DNA from: Glossina fuscipes
Taxonomy: Eukaryota > Arthropoda > Insecta > Diptera > Glossinidae
Assembly: GCF_014805625.2 (NCBI RefSeq)
Contig: NW_023998415.1
Coordinates: 40,326,997-40,390,996, forward strand
Length of the DNA: 64,000 nt
Reading direction: 5' to 3'
Position numbers and translations under genes: made by a program. Shown here in pieces: positions 24,905-37,000 of the stretch. How positions within the stretch are numbered: the first letter of the stretch is position 1; each line of letters starts with the position of its first letter. A model generated the notes under the pieces. The model was not told where the DNA came from, searched no databases, and saw only the letters and a program-made list of their open reading frames with translations.

Positions 24905-25060
24905 TTTATTACGTCACGGCACACATTCAAATTGTATATTCGATGTTATTTGTTATTGCTATTGGTATTGTTGTCGTTGTTTTGCCTATAATTTTTGCAA
25001 ATCATAATAACTTAAAATCTGAGTAGCAAGTAAAGGTTGTGTCATTTGCAAATTAAGGTA
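24905..25060. promoter_or_regulatory. Candidate regulatory motif cluster (CRE-like and octamer-like sites)
   Basis: TTACGTCA at 24909-24916 is a perfect CRE half-palindrome type bZIP site, and ATTTGCAAATTAA at 25044-25056 combines octamer-like and homeodomain-core sequence. TTTTGCAAATCATAATAA lies between them, near 24994. The motifs are seen; function is inference and chance occurrence is quite possible. Confidence 0.2.
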
Positions 25061-25275
25061 GGCAAGGGTTCTTTTCGTTTATAGTATCAGAAAAGAAAAA
25101 ATAAAAATCAACAAAAACAATAAAAACAACGACAATATAATTATAATCAAGCTGTGCTGGCATCCGTTAAATCCAACGCCAGTTTGAACCGAATTTCCTA
25201 TACCCGCTATAGACAAGATCGCATTTGCTTTACTTTAGATGCTTTATATTACGAATTTGGCATATCTCTCTGTCT

Positions 25276-25281
<6 letters not shown>

Positions 25282-25324
<43 letters not shown>
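25282..25324. repeat. (TC)n microsatellite
   Basis: About 21 TC units, preceded by shorter TC blocks from 25265. It produces the Leu-Ser run of the overlapping frame. Confidence 0.95.
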
Positions 25325-25331
<7 letters not shown>

Positions 25332-26129
25332 GTAATTTAAAATGCGCCGATAATCAAAGTTGATTTGCACGGACTTGCCACACATAGCGGATGCAATCAA
25401 TTTTCATTCGCCTACGTGTACATGACATAAGTTACAATTTCATACGAAATCGTATTCGTTCATACGAAATCGGTTTTCGTCCCTAAAGCTATTATACTAT
25501 TATTTATATGGTCTATAAATACCACTGTTTACTATTAATAAATAATAAAAAAAAATTAATAATAAAAAGAGCTTCACATCGAATATTGGCTCGGGGAAAA
25601 GCTATACTAAATGATTTTTGCTTACTAGCATATGCATCGAGCACCGTTAATTAGATCGCATCATATTGCCATGCCTTCATTCTATAATCTTCATGAACAT
25701 GGATTTGTATTTCGTTACTCGTGCTGTCGTTTATGTAGAACTCTCGTGACGATGTAAGTCTGACGCCACGAACTAATTCGAAAATCACATGGTTCAGTTG
25801 TTCGCCCAAAAATCCGGGCCGCTAATAGTAGTCACTCTACGCTTAAATAAAACTCATCTCTGAATAAAAGAAAAAATTAAAAAAGAAAGAAAAAAAAAAA
25901 GAAACTCAAATACCTTTTCCCCGAATTATTATATGAATTTTTGTTTTCAAATACCTGCATCTATTTAAGTATCTTAAATCGACTACATAAGAAGCTTCCG
26001 GTTGCGTTAACATTTTGCATTTCTTTTTTATTTAAAAATTGGAAAGCAGTTTCCTCTTAACATATTAAAGAAAAATCGGAGAGAAAATTGAAGCAAAGTG
26101 TTTTCTTCTTATTTGATGTGATATGTGTG

Positions 26130-26133
<4 letters not shown>

Positions 26134-26164
<31 letters not shown>
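26134..26164. repeat. (GT)n microsatellite
   Basis: About fifteen GT units. Confidence 0.93.
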
Positions 26165-26166
<2 letters not shown>

Positions 26167-27266
26167 TGTTTACGTGGCTAAAATGCTTTCTTTCGTAATC
26201 TTCATGACCTCTTGCCTGATATTTGCTGAAAGTTAACATTCACAAGAATAGTCGATCAGTAAGGGGCAGGGATATGATAAACCTGCAATGGATACGATTG
26301 ATACGTATATGTTGACAGATTATTTATACCAACTTCTTAATATTACTTTCAGTACTTGCACTTCTGCATCTTAAAGTATGAATGCATTTTTTTCTTTTTT
26401 TTTCTTTGCGCTTTAAAGATGTAAAATGTTAATCGAAGGCAATATTTGACGCCAAATGCAGATTATCGCCTGAGAATTTTGCATAAAATATATGAAAACG
26501 CGATATGCTAACAATGATAGCCAATATAACCAATAATCAATCTGACTAATATCGATACGCAGGTGTTATCGCTAACAGAAAGATGCAGTTATTGTTAGCA
26601 AATGCCAAACCTTGCACGATGTCTGTCAATATTTCATGTTGTTCCGATTATTCGCTTACTTGTGAAAGCGGCTTTCGCGCCGCTAATTTGATTATCTTGA
26701 AAAGAACTCAAAATCCGGACATTGTTGTTAAGCATTGTTGTTTGATAAGGAAAAAATCGGCCCGAAAATTCAGTATTCGCATAAAAAGTTTCATACGGGA
26801 ACGCTTGATCGTCGAAAACAACAATTTGTTGATGGTTTGCTGAGTTCAAATGAGTTCGAACCGAGAAGGGAACGATGATGTCGAGGGCATTGAAAAACAA
26901 AGTTGCAAGAGCTATATATATTACACAAAATATGTAATGTTTGAAGAAATAATGTTTCGTTAGGAGATGGACATTATTGAAGGAAACGTATTCGACAAGT
27001 GCAATCTTATAATCGGAGGATTTATCCTAATTGGTTTATAATACTCAAGGTATACATACATACCATAATAAAGGCTCATGAAATGTAAAGATGTGAAATG
27101 AATATGAATACGATTGTAATATTGTAATCAAATTTGTCATTTCTTAGCAAGTGTGTTATGTACATTTGTCAGCGTTGATATTATGTCCGTCCATCGGTCA
27201 TACAATTATTTGCATTATAATTATATTGACTGAGATGTGCTTAAAAGCTGGAAACTGTAAAGGGGA

Positions 27267-27288
27267 TGTTGTTGTTGTTGTTGTTGTT
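27267..27288. repeat. (GTT)n microsatellite
   Basis: Seven GTT units, the same motif as at 8591-8617. Confidence 0.9.
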
Positions 27289-27733
27289 TCTAAAAACATC
27301 CAAGCGGCCGGTTTTATATTTTGGAACACGTTTAAGCGGCAACGCAATGTTAAGAATAGTTGCAATTTTATGCAAATAATAATAAAGAAATTCAAGCATT
27401 CTCATACTTATATATGATGCTATCCTATATATGGAAAGTTACAGAGATTATAATGAACTTGACATGCCGTCTTCATTTTTTTCGCTGAATGCAACGATCA
27501 GGCGCATACACTGCTTGCCTGCTTTAACATTATCATTTATTCTAAGTACATACACGCATAAGTGTATAAGTAAATACCGATCTTTGGCTCTACGTTTAGT
27601 TCATCTTCGATTTCCTGAATGAAAAGGAATGAAAGGGAAACAAACAGCAGTCTTAATGTAGGTTTGTAGGTTGGGTAATCATTATCATATTGCTTGGTAA
27701 GGCTGATAATGATGATTACAATAATAATGATCA

Positions 27734-27735
27734 TC

Positions 27736-27778
<43 letters not shown>
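27734..27778. repeat. (ATG)n trinucleotide microsatellite
   Basis: About fifteen ATG/GAT units, uninterrupted. It yields a poly-Met frame on the plus strand and poly-Ile on the minus strand and is not coding. Confidence 0.95.
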
Positions 27779-27779
<1 letters not shown>

Positions 27780-28242
27780 TTTTGGTTCTTTTTTGATTTT
27801 TGTTTCTGTGCAATCATTGTTTTCACATGATCACTTTCGGTTTTGCGTTTTTTTTAGTTTTTTGTTTATTTATTTTCTGTCTCCCTGGAAGGTCTGTTAT
27901 TTCAGCCACTTGTGCAAGGTTGGGATTTCTTCTTTTATGAAATTTTTTTTTTTTTCTTTTTTGTATTGTATTTTTCTTGTTTCTTGCTCCTTCTATATTT
28001 GAAATAAGGATGTAAAGATTTATGTTAACTGATAATATTTGACACAAAACATTTATTATAAAATGTCTGACAGTTCACTTGTCATGTCATGATGCTGTGC
28101 ATGTACAGAATCTATAGCAGCTTTCCTTTACTTTTGTTTTATTATTATTTTATTTTTTTTTTCTTTTAGTTTCAAGTTAAGTAATAAAACAGAGAGTGTG
28201 AAATGTTCGACATATGTTGTCGTTTGAAAAAAAAAAAAAATA

Positions 28243-28265
28243 ATATATATATATATATATATATA
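28243..28265. repeat. (TA)n microsatellite after poly(A)
   Basis: Eleven TA units starting a few bases after a 14-base A run. Confidence 0.88.
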
Positions 28266-28477
28266 CGCTTCCAAAAAATAAAACAAACGACTGGTCATAA
28301 TATTGAAGAAACGTTTCATTATTACGGATTTCACAATAAAATACATTTCCGTAGAGATCTGAAATCACGCTTACTTTCTGAAAACTATAATAATTTAATT
28401 AATGCGATATTTAAAAGTTTTTAATAAACACAACGCAATCTTTCGAATTATTTAAGTACTTTGGCAACATTTTTTTT

Positions 28478-28840
28478 TATACCCTACACCACTTGTGTTG
28501 CAAGAGTAGATAAAGCTTGCGCGGATGTAGACAAAGCGCCCAAAGCGACATACGACAGATCGACTTTTTTTATAATACAAAACGATTTGGAAAGCGACTC
28601 TCTCCGTCCCTCTGCCCATCTGCCCGTCTGATTTTTTATGTTCAACCTTAAAATCGCATCTTTTTTTCATATATATTGATAAAATTTGATATATCGACTT
28701 GCCTTGACCTAAGGACTTTTTGCGACCATTTCTCTTATGGCATCTTACTATCTAAATTCGTTGTATGACTAACTGTACAATACGAAGTGATATAGGGTAT
28801 TTAATGGTGGACGGTGGTCCATTATAATGTTTTCACTTCT
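28478..28840. mobile_element. ATACCC-family interspersed repeat, copy 3 (best delimited)
   Basis: The left end ATACCCTACACCAC at 28479-28492 and the right end GTGATATAGGGTAT at 28787-28800 are inverted repeats with 12 of 14 matches. Inside are TTGTGTTGCAAGAGTAG, TTGCGCGGATGTAGAC and a CCGTCCCTCTGCCCATCTGC then CCGTCTG core near 28605-28630. Beyond the right end, TTAATGGTGGACGGTGG and CCATTATAATGTTTTCAC match the end of copy 2 near 20140, so the family may extend to about 28840. No coding capacity. Confidence 0.6.
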
Positions 28841-29217
28841 CCTTTCTTTTCTGTGTTTTCTTTTTAAATATATTTATTTATTTATTTGATTGACGATATT
28901 GCAGCCATAAAATTAATTGTTTTAAACCATACAAATATGAGTGGGATAGTTATACACTCATAAAAGTAAATAAAGAATATATTAATAATAGTCCAAGTGC
29001 AATAAATTGCTATATTAGTGGATTAACTTTTGTGTAATCAATGAAATGATTGTAGCGGCTTAAGAAAAGTTACAGTAATAGCTAACTTTCGCTTTGTATG
29101 GCAGCTTTCTTAGTAACCATAGCATAACACCTTGGACTAGTTAAATATAAATCAAGTTACAATGCACGCTACAATTTAGTGTGACTGGAATATGATTTAT
29201 ATTAAACATGATAGCGA

Positions 29218-29259
<42 letters not shown>

Positions 29260-31122
29260 CAATATGGACCTGAAAATGAAAAATATATAATAAGTTTCAC
29301 AGATTAACAGAGTAGCCTACTTTCGTCTTTTATGGATAACTGATCTGTTTTTTTTTTTATTCAGACAAAAAATGAGGCCTTGTCGGCCATGATTAGACTA
29401 CTTTGAATAGCAGAGCAAAAAATCGGTTTAAAAGAATTACCAATAGAACGGCAATTGAAACATTTTAGTTGAGAGGGCATTGCATGATGCGATCGGTATA
29501 GATCCTCGATTAAATGGTTTCATCTTCGCTGAGTATTTGCATGCCATTCTTCATTATGAATCCGCGTACCCTATGTATTGGCAATCAATGCTTTAAGTGG
29601 TTTTACCAGAAGTTTTCTTTTTACAAGATGATGAAGAAAAGATAATGAATTTTTGAAAATTGTTGCATATAACCGATAAAGGTGAACAGAGTGCAGGTGA
29701 AACTATAAGCGATTACATGAAGAATTGAAAGACTTATTAACTGTCCTATGAAGCTTGTTATATAGGATGATCCATTCAATAAACCGTCACTCATCAATTT
29801 TTGTGTTCACACGGTTTGTCTCACATTTCACGAATAAAAGCTTCAAAGAGTAGGCATCGTTTTGTAGAATGGTGCGGTAAAGTCATTGTGACACTTTAAA
29901 AGTTTCTTAAAATAATAATAACTTAAAAGCCTTTTAAAACTTAAACTAATATAATTATTTCATATTAGACGAAACGACTCATAACGATTGCTCGGCTGTA
30001 AATGCTATTAAATTCATCTGTTAATACGATATACGATATACGATATTTATATAAATTGTAGTTTAAAAAAATGTTGAAAATCAGTCTGGATAATCAAAAA
30101 GTAAAATTTCAGGAGATAGCACAGCCCGTAAGGATATCGAACAGTTGTGTATTTGCCATTTCGCATAAAAAATTTGGTCATAACATAGTCGGGGCCGGCT
30201 TTTGACTGCCGACGTCGAATCCGTATTCGACTCCATTCGACTGCTGTCAATTCGAATGAAGTTTTTTTGTCGAGACAAAAGCAGTGTTATATTTGGAATA
30301 TCATTAATGTGTTCGAAGAAGAAGGCGAATAATTGCTTACGCTAAGTTACGAGATATTCCTTAATAACCTTTGAACATCTTCTTTTAATATTTCCCAAGC
30401 AGTTTTTGCTAAATTTGTGTTTCGTATGTGGCCAAAAGATGAAAGTATCGAAAATAATTATTTTCTCCTCCCAGCATTTGAGAAGTTCCGTTATGAATAG
30501 GATTATTCAGTCTTTAGGTTCATTAATTGTCTTAAATGTGTAGATTTCGTGAGGATATTTTGTCTTGCTTTCCCTTTCAATACACTATTCGAGTGAATTT
30601 TCATTCGGCAGTGACAGAAATTGTGTGTATTGTACGTAGCTGTAAATTCGTTATTTGGCCGGTGGACTCGACGTCGACATTTATAAGCCGGTCCCTCTTT
30701 TCTAAATGGGTATTACGCCTACTTACAGTGGCAATTAATTTACATACGGCATAGGGGCAAAGCGCGCCCATTAAGAAGAGTTGATTTGATAGAATTCAAA
30801 GAACCCAAGAAAGAAGATATATTTTAAAGCTTTACAAAGTTTTCTATACCAAAGCTGAAAAGCTGGAAATTGGTTGAGATTTATGAAAATAAAGTTCCTA
30901 AAGCAACATTCCAAAGGGACAGTGAAGGTTATCTCGAAGGTTATCGAATCGATAGTATCGTCTATTAAGTTAATAAAGACGGAAGCACTAAGAGTAAGTC
31001 TACATTTCGCAAGTGACGGTAGGGTTAACAAGAGTAATATATTTTTAAAGGGAGGCAACGAGATAAACGGATCGGAATCGAAATTTCTAAGGGCGATAAG
31101 AAGGAATTGCTTTTAAATGGTT
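28841..31122. other. Noncoding stretch, nothing firm
   Basis: No gene recognised. CGCTTTGTATGGCAGCT near 29092-29108 repeats a word seen near 3333 and its reverse complement resembles a word I recall from the fly ATACCC repeat body. Sequence from 29360 to 29760 is of ordinary complexity with many stops; I could not place it. Overlapping frames at 30771-31116 on both strands show no family. Confidence 0.5.
29220..29254. repeat. (TA)n microsatellite
   Basis: About seventeen TA units. Confidence 0.93.
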
Positions 31123-31368
31123 TCAACAGAAACTATATGGCACTTGTAGAAAGGTGAGCACGCAACAGTCGCGTATCCAAGTATTTGGTCGCACTAAGCT
31201 CATATGTAGACATTTTGTAATGTAAGGGTCATCAAGCCCTTTGGACTGCCATTTAATAAAACCTAGCGCTGACCTAGCTTCATTTAAGGAGAGCTCACTA
31301 TGCAGATTAAAACGTAATCTTTGATCAAATATAACTTGTAAGTTCATGAACGAATCTGCGCTTTCCAA
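31123..31368 (-). mobile_element. Non-LTR retrotransposon (jockey-type LINE) reverse transcriptase fragment
   Basis: The minus frame reads LQVIFDQRLRF near its start, then SALGFIKWQSKGLDDPYITK and CLHMSLVRP. This matches the thumb region at the C-terminal end of jockey-type reverse transcriptases, which typically show DLGVxFDxKLxF, LGFIKRxSKxFxDPY and LxxSLVRPxLEY. After SLVRP the similarity stops (NTWIRDCC in place of ILEYCS), so the frame is decayed or shifted there. The preceding catalytic palm with YADD, the endonuclease and any 3' tail are missing, so this is a dead fragment. The frame opens at a TTG directly after a stop and is not a genuine gene start. Confidence 0.78.
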
Positions 31369-33261
31369 TTTTCATGAATCGATGAAGCATTCAGTAGTGC
31401 ATGGATTCCTCCTTGAGAATGGTATGTTACGAAGAGCAAGAACTAATCCATGTCACGATCAAAGGCCTGGAGTTTGAAGCTCAGTAATTTGTAGCTAATT
31501 TGCAGATTAATGTAGGCTGTAATGTAATGTATGGTGAATTTTGACAGCAGATTGAATTATGATTTATCGATTAATCAATCCATCTTAATATAAAACTTGG
31601 AGTAAGATATAAGAAACTTTGTGTATCTTAATTGTAGATAACTGTTGGATAGGCAGCGACAACTTATTTATTATTGAAAGCAGAGCGTTTCCATTGTGCG
31701 CAAGCGTGGTTGTTACTTTGCTGCTACGTTGCACTTATAACATGAGTTATTCCTTATTTAGTCTCTGTTGGAGTGCGTTTTTTTTTTTTTTTTTTTTTTT
31801 TTTTTTCAGCGATATCGTGACAGTATCAGATGCATCAATTTTTTTTTTTCTTATTTATGTTTTTCAAATTTCAACATAATCAGGAAAGGGTTAAATGCAT
31901 ACATTCGTTTAATGAATACGTGACTTAGGAATATAAAATATAAAAACCAAGAAAGCAAGAAAGACGAGAAAACGGAGAGTAAAATTATGGTGGCCTGAGC
32001 AAAATGAAAATTACTTTTGAGAATATTATGAAAATAAAAACCATTATAAAAGTAAATTATAGGCGGCATTTAAAAGCCCCCAAAACCAAGAGGAAAGAGA
32101 CCAAATGAAGGAATTCCGCTTCAAGTGTACAAGTGTATAAAGGAATTTCATCAGATTCTACAGTGTAAAGTGCTTTGTGACATTGGGTTTTTTTTTTTTG
32201 TTCAGTGTGCTTCCCTTCTCATATACCAATGAATTTCGAAAATTGAATTAAATTAGGATCGCGCGCCATTCAACAAATAATATATAATTTTGATGGTATT
32301 TTTTTATTTTTTTTATTTTTTATTTTTTTTTTGTTATATCTTCGATGCATGTTTTTATCGTAATATATAGTGAGTAAAACAAAAAAACAGTAGCTCGCAA
32401 ATTACTTACAATTAAAAATATTAAAATGAATTTAATTGAAAGGCGGGGTTCATAAACGCATACACACACAACGCACACACACATGAGCGCGAGCGTTTTT
32501 TGGTTTTCGTAAATTTTCTGCTACCTCGCGTATTAAGCTATAATTACATGACACAGTTAAACAACTCGAATTAATTGTAAAAAATTAAACGCAAAAAAAG
32601 GCGATTAAAGATGTAATAAATCAAAATGAAATATCAGAAAACATATTAGATTAGGGTATTCTTGGCATTTTATGCCGTAGTTGATAGGCCTCAATTAGGA
32701 AACCTCCGTCATTTTTTCTATTTAAATTCCTTAGTTTAGGTTTTGAGGGTAAACAGGCAAAGATATATATTGCAATGTGCAAACATTTGCATTTGATTGA
32801 AGGTACTTTCCTATACTAATGGATGAATGCACGATATTTAGTACAATTTTTTTTCTTTTTCCTTTTGGATGAAACCCCAAACGATAGTTGGCCTACAAAA
32901 AATTCCATTTCAAGCTGTCTTTTCATGTGCTTTATAATTAAACCAATACCTGCGAAGCGAGATTCATTCATACCAACATCCTTTTTATCCAATCTTGCAA
33001 TTAAACAAAAGGAAAACATTGTAAACTATACGGACGTTTTAATTGCATTTATCGTTGTTTGCTTCTGCTTGTGAATTATAATTTCATACACTTCTTCTGT
33101 AACCGTAAGTTTCGATTTAAAAATAATACGGCAAGCTTAACATGCCTATGTAGCAGCTTTTAGTAGTCAAGGCACATTCGCAATATCCAAAGGCTTGCCT
33201 TCAATCGACTTTATACTTATGAATTTGTACTTAATTTACATTTTCAAAACTTTTATTCAAA

Positions 33262-33281
33262 TCTTTCTCTTCCTCTTTCTC

Positions 33282-33337
<56 letters not shown>

Positions 33338-33349
33338 TCTCTTTCTCTC
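33262..33349. repeat. (TC)n / TTTCTC compound microsatellite
   Basis: A core of about 17 perfect TC units flanked on both sides by TTTCTC-type imperfect units, over about 88 bases. Strong purine/pyrimidine asymmetry could allow triplex DNA. Confidence 0.93.
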
Positions 33350-35729
33350 ACTTGTTTGTAACATATTAAGCAAGACCGGCACATTTCATCTTAAAACATT
33401 TCTGCAAAGCTGAACATTGAATAGGAAGCAGTTTCGAAACATTTGCATAAGACGAAATGGGAAAAGAAGCTTGATGAGTGTGTGATGAGTCATTCGCACT
33501 CAAAATGAAAAATTTATGGGATAGGAATTTCCATGCCTAGTGGGTCGATGCTGAAAGAAAGCAACATTTGTCACAATAATGCATGGAAGGGGGCGTGGGC
33601 GAGGGCATGATGGATAAAGCTTCAGATATCATCGCAAAGTCAGAATTGACGTCTAACAGGATAAGGCTGTGTTTTAGCGGATTGAAACGGGAACTTGTAC
33701 GACGGGCTACCACAACTTCGCCAGAGCGATCCCCAACTAATACGCTCACATTTAGAAGATGCGATTGGGGTAAAACGTCCAGCATTAATTAATGAGAAAG
33801 ATGCCACTTGAAAGATGAGACTTGTGACGCATTCAGCGTACACTTCTTGACCCTCACACGTTCGTTTATCATTTCTCTGCTCCGTTCACAGCACTACCTT
33901 AATGATTCGTATTTGACTACATAAGAGGTATATCAAAATCACTTGACTGAGTATTTCCACTACAGATGCTGGAAGTTCTCCAGCGATTACATAGGGTTTG
34001 TATCAGACAAATAATAAAGGGATCTCGATAGGAGTTGTGATGACGGAATGCCACGATGTTCCTTTTTCAACCCAATAGTTTAAACGAACCGTTGCTGGTA
34101 AAATATTTTGCGTGGATTATTATTATTATTATTATAATAATGAATTAAGTCTTGAAGCACTAGCATTTAAAGCTATCGGATTTATTGAAAACTTTGCTGC
34201 ACTTGAGATTCAAATCAACGACCATTGGGTTGTTAGCCGAGATCCTTCGCTGATCCTTCGCGGCAAGAAAGATAGATATATGTATATGTATAAATATATA
34301 ATACATATATATTTTATTTACTTTCTCTTTTTTTGGGTGTAATAATTACTTCTGACATTTGCTTTTTGTTTGCTATAGCCTTGTTGTCCTTATGTCTTAC
34401 ACCACATATTGTTCATCGTACGTTTAATGGGCAACTTTTAGGGACATCTAATGGAAACGCAGAAATACGCACTTAAACCTTTGCAAATTGAATATGTTCT
34501 GGATGAACGTGGAGACCTGTTACGCGATAATCCGCAAAGTGTTCGTTTGTCTCTAAATCTGATTTCACTTCCACAAATTATATTTCACTTCCACAAATAA
34601 AACCGTCCGGTACAGTAAATGTGTTAATTATTTCCATTATCCTTTTAAATGTTTTCATAATTCTCGTATACATTGTAATGCTTGTACACTTCTTATAATT
34701 CGGAAAATTTATTTGTTTTTTTATTTTTCTTTTTTTGGTTTTTAAATGCACGAAAAAGTTTCATTAAATCTCGCCGCAGCAAACAAATTTTTAATAAAAT
34801 TTAAAATTCTTTTTATTCCATTTTTCATATTTCATGTCTCTACAACTGCACATATCTACACGGCATGTGCGGCATGTTCTTGATCCAGTTATCTCCTGTT
34901 AATAACGGTAACGTCAAAAGGATTTATCTACAATTGATGCAATAAATATCACCATATAAATGATGATGATATCGAAAGTTTATATCTTAAAAAACAAAAT
35001 GAGCAGAGGAAGATTTTGAGCTGCACGGCCAGGTATTATTTATGTAAAATGCTCATAACCATCGTACAGTACTTTTCGTTTAACTAACCTATTAAGAGAA
35101 TACGTAGTAGAAAGTCACAACAGATTGCAACGACGAGAAAGTATTCGATTCACTTTGCATTCGATGAAACCATTTAACAGAATCATATCTATAAACGCTT
35201 TAGATAAGCGATTGAACACCAATTCTTAATTTGTTCTGTTCCTTGTGTTTTTTTTTTTTTTTTTTTTTGGTGAAATCCTTAGAATCTCCTGAGGAGAAAG
35301 TGTTTAAGCAAATCACCTATGAAAATATGTTCGCATGTCCGACATGTTGAAACGACTGTATTATGCATGGCTTTGCAGTTGTAAAAAAAAAAAAAAAAAA
35401 AAAAAATTGCTTTAATTCTGTTTTAAATAAAATAAAATCAGATATAAAGCAGTTTTCCTTCTGTAATGAATTGAATGCGAAATATTTTGATTTTTAAATC
35501 AAATTTAACCGATTAAACTGCCATCCGTTAGGTATTTAAAATTTCTTTAGATTTGTATTCGTTTGCCGGATTAATGAGATTTAAGAACATACGATATTTA
35601 ATCGCTTCTTGGAAATTGATGCCGAAAGACTAACTTGTCTGCCGCAAAAAACTATTGGAAATTATTCCGTGAATCGATTTTGATGCAAGAAAAGTGAAAT
35701 CCAAAGATTCACGCATATGCACACAAACA

Positions 35730-35790
35730 TATATATATATATATATATATATGTGTATATATAAATTCTATATATATATATATAAAAAAT
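35730..35790. repeat. (TA)n microsatellite, compound
   Basis: Two TA tracts separated by GTGTATATATAAATTC. Confidence 0.88.
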
Positions 35791-36063
35791 TCTATAGACA
35801 TCGTGAGCGATATTAATATATAAAAAATTTCGATTAATATCAATACTGACATTATCATTATATTTATATCGTCACAAAACATATTGATGCTGGCTACTGC
35901 CAGCAGAAAAATAACAAAATGGTGAAAGAGAAAAACACAGCAATAACAATATCAACGGCAGCAGCAACATCACTGGCCGCATCAGCAACAGTGCAATCGG
36001 TAATAATATTGTATGTCAGGACAAAAATATATAGTTATTTACATTAATATATCGCATGTTTAT

Positions 36064-36065
<2 letters not shown>

Positions 36066-36101
<36 letters not shown>
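36066..36101. repeat. (TA)n microsatellite
   Basis: About sixteen TA units after CATACATA. Confidence 0.92.
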
Positions 36102-36104
<3 letters not shown>

Positions 36105-36699
36105 TTTATATGTTTGTGTATATGTATGTTTGCGTACATTCAGTTAAAATGAAAGCAACACATCAATTGTACATACAATAATGTATGCACGCGTATCGAT
36201 GGACGGCAAACAAAGTGCAACAGAACGAAAAAGAGAACAAAAATATAATGAAATCTTTATTTCAATATGAATTGCATACAAACACTCACGCAGGACAGAC
36301 ATTGATATTAATGCATCAGTGATTTTGATTGCTGTGAATTTTATTATCGTTCCTTATGTTGTTATTGTTATTACGGATTTTTATACCCACCCTATCCAGT
36401 TAATTGACTTACACTAAGCTCATGAAGTCGTTTGTAACATTGAAACAAAACAACAACAACAACAACAACAAAAAACCATTTTATAGTGCACGCGTAAAGC
36501 ATTTCGTAGAAAATGAAAGTAGAAAATTTTACTCCAATAAATAACGTTTACTATTTCGTTCCTTTCACCTACAGAATTACTCCTCCTACGACTAAAAGAA
36601 TGAAAAAAAAAAACAAAACCTAAAGCGCAAACTACAGCATATCGTTAAACAGAGATTTAATAAAAACAATTAAGAAAATTGTATCCGATCGTGACGGAA

Positions 36700-37000
36700 T
36701 CTTTTATACCCGTCACCGTTATTCCTGTGGCTGTTTTTTCCATTTTCAGAACAAAAGTGGAAATTAATATATGTTGTATTCATATGTGTTGTTTGTTATG
36801 CGCAAGAAGGAAGGAACACGAAAAGCAAAGACGTTAACAGTTTTTGTGGTATCCCTTGACCGGTTTAGATCATTTCAGTTTTACGAACGGGAGAATGGTT
36901 ACCGTAGAACCCACACACCAGATAGGCAGACGGACAAATTTGACATGCTTAGGTGTATTCCGATTTTAAAACGAATTTATATACTTAATGGAGATTTTAA
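36700..37000. mobile_element. ATACCC-family interspersed repeat, copy 4 (degenerate)
   Basis: TTTTATACCCGTCACC near 36701 marks a possible end. The core CAGATAGGCAGACGGACAAA at 36919-36938, followed by TTTGACATGCTTAGGTG and GATTTTAAAACGAATTTATA, is the reverse-orientation counterpart of the GTCCGTCTG core in other copies. The 128-codon plus frame at 36771-37157 runs through this repeat and reads RRTHTPDRQTDKFDMLRC there, so it is a repeat artefact rather than a gene. Confidence 0.45.

Larger units (their letters stand above)
24308..28477. other. Noncoding stretch with many simple repeats
   Basis: No gene recognised. Frames at 26583-26843 (plus) and 26634-26900 (minus) overlap on opposite strands and neither resembles a known protein. 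The frames around 27694-28002 are created by the ATG repeat and poly(T). Several A/T tracts between 24560 and 24800 are homopolymer-like. Confidence 0.6.
31369..36699. other. Noncoding stretch with scattered simple repeats
   Basis: No gene recognised over 5.3 kb. Between 33537 and 33843 three frames on both strands are open because the segment is relatively GC-rich; none resembles a protein I know. The frame at 34112-34342 begins in a TTA repeat. TA and TC microsatellites are listed separately. At 35935-36000 there is a short CAG/CAA-rich patch. Confidence 0.55.

Noticed and set aside
27694..28002. Met-rich plus frame
   Set aside because: Product of the (ATG)n microsatellite and poly(T) tracts.
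31865..31895. GAAAGGGTTAAATGC as a piggyBac-type right end
   Set aside because: No matching left end; TTAA and GGGTTAA words are common in AT-rich DNA.
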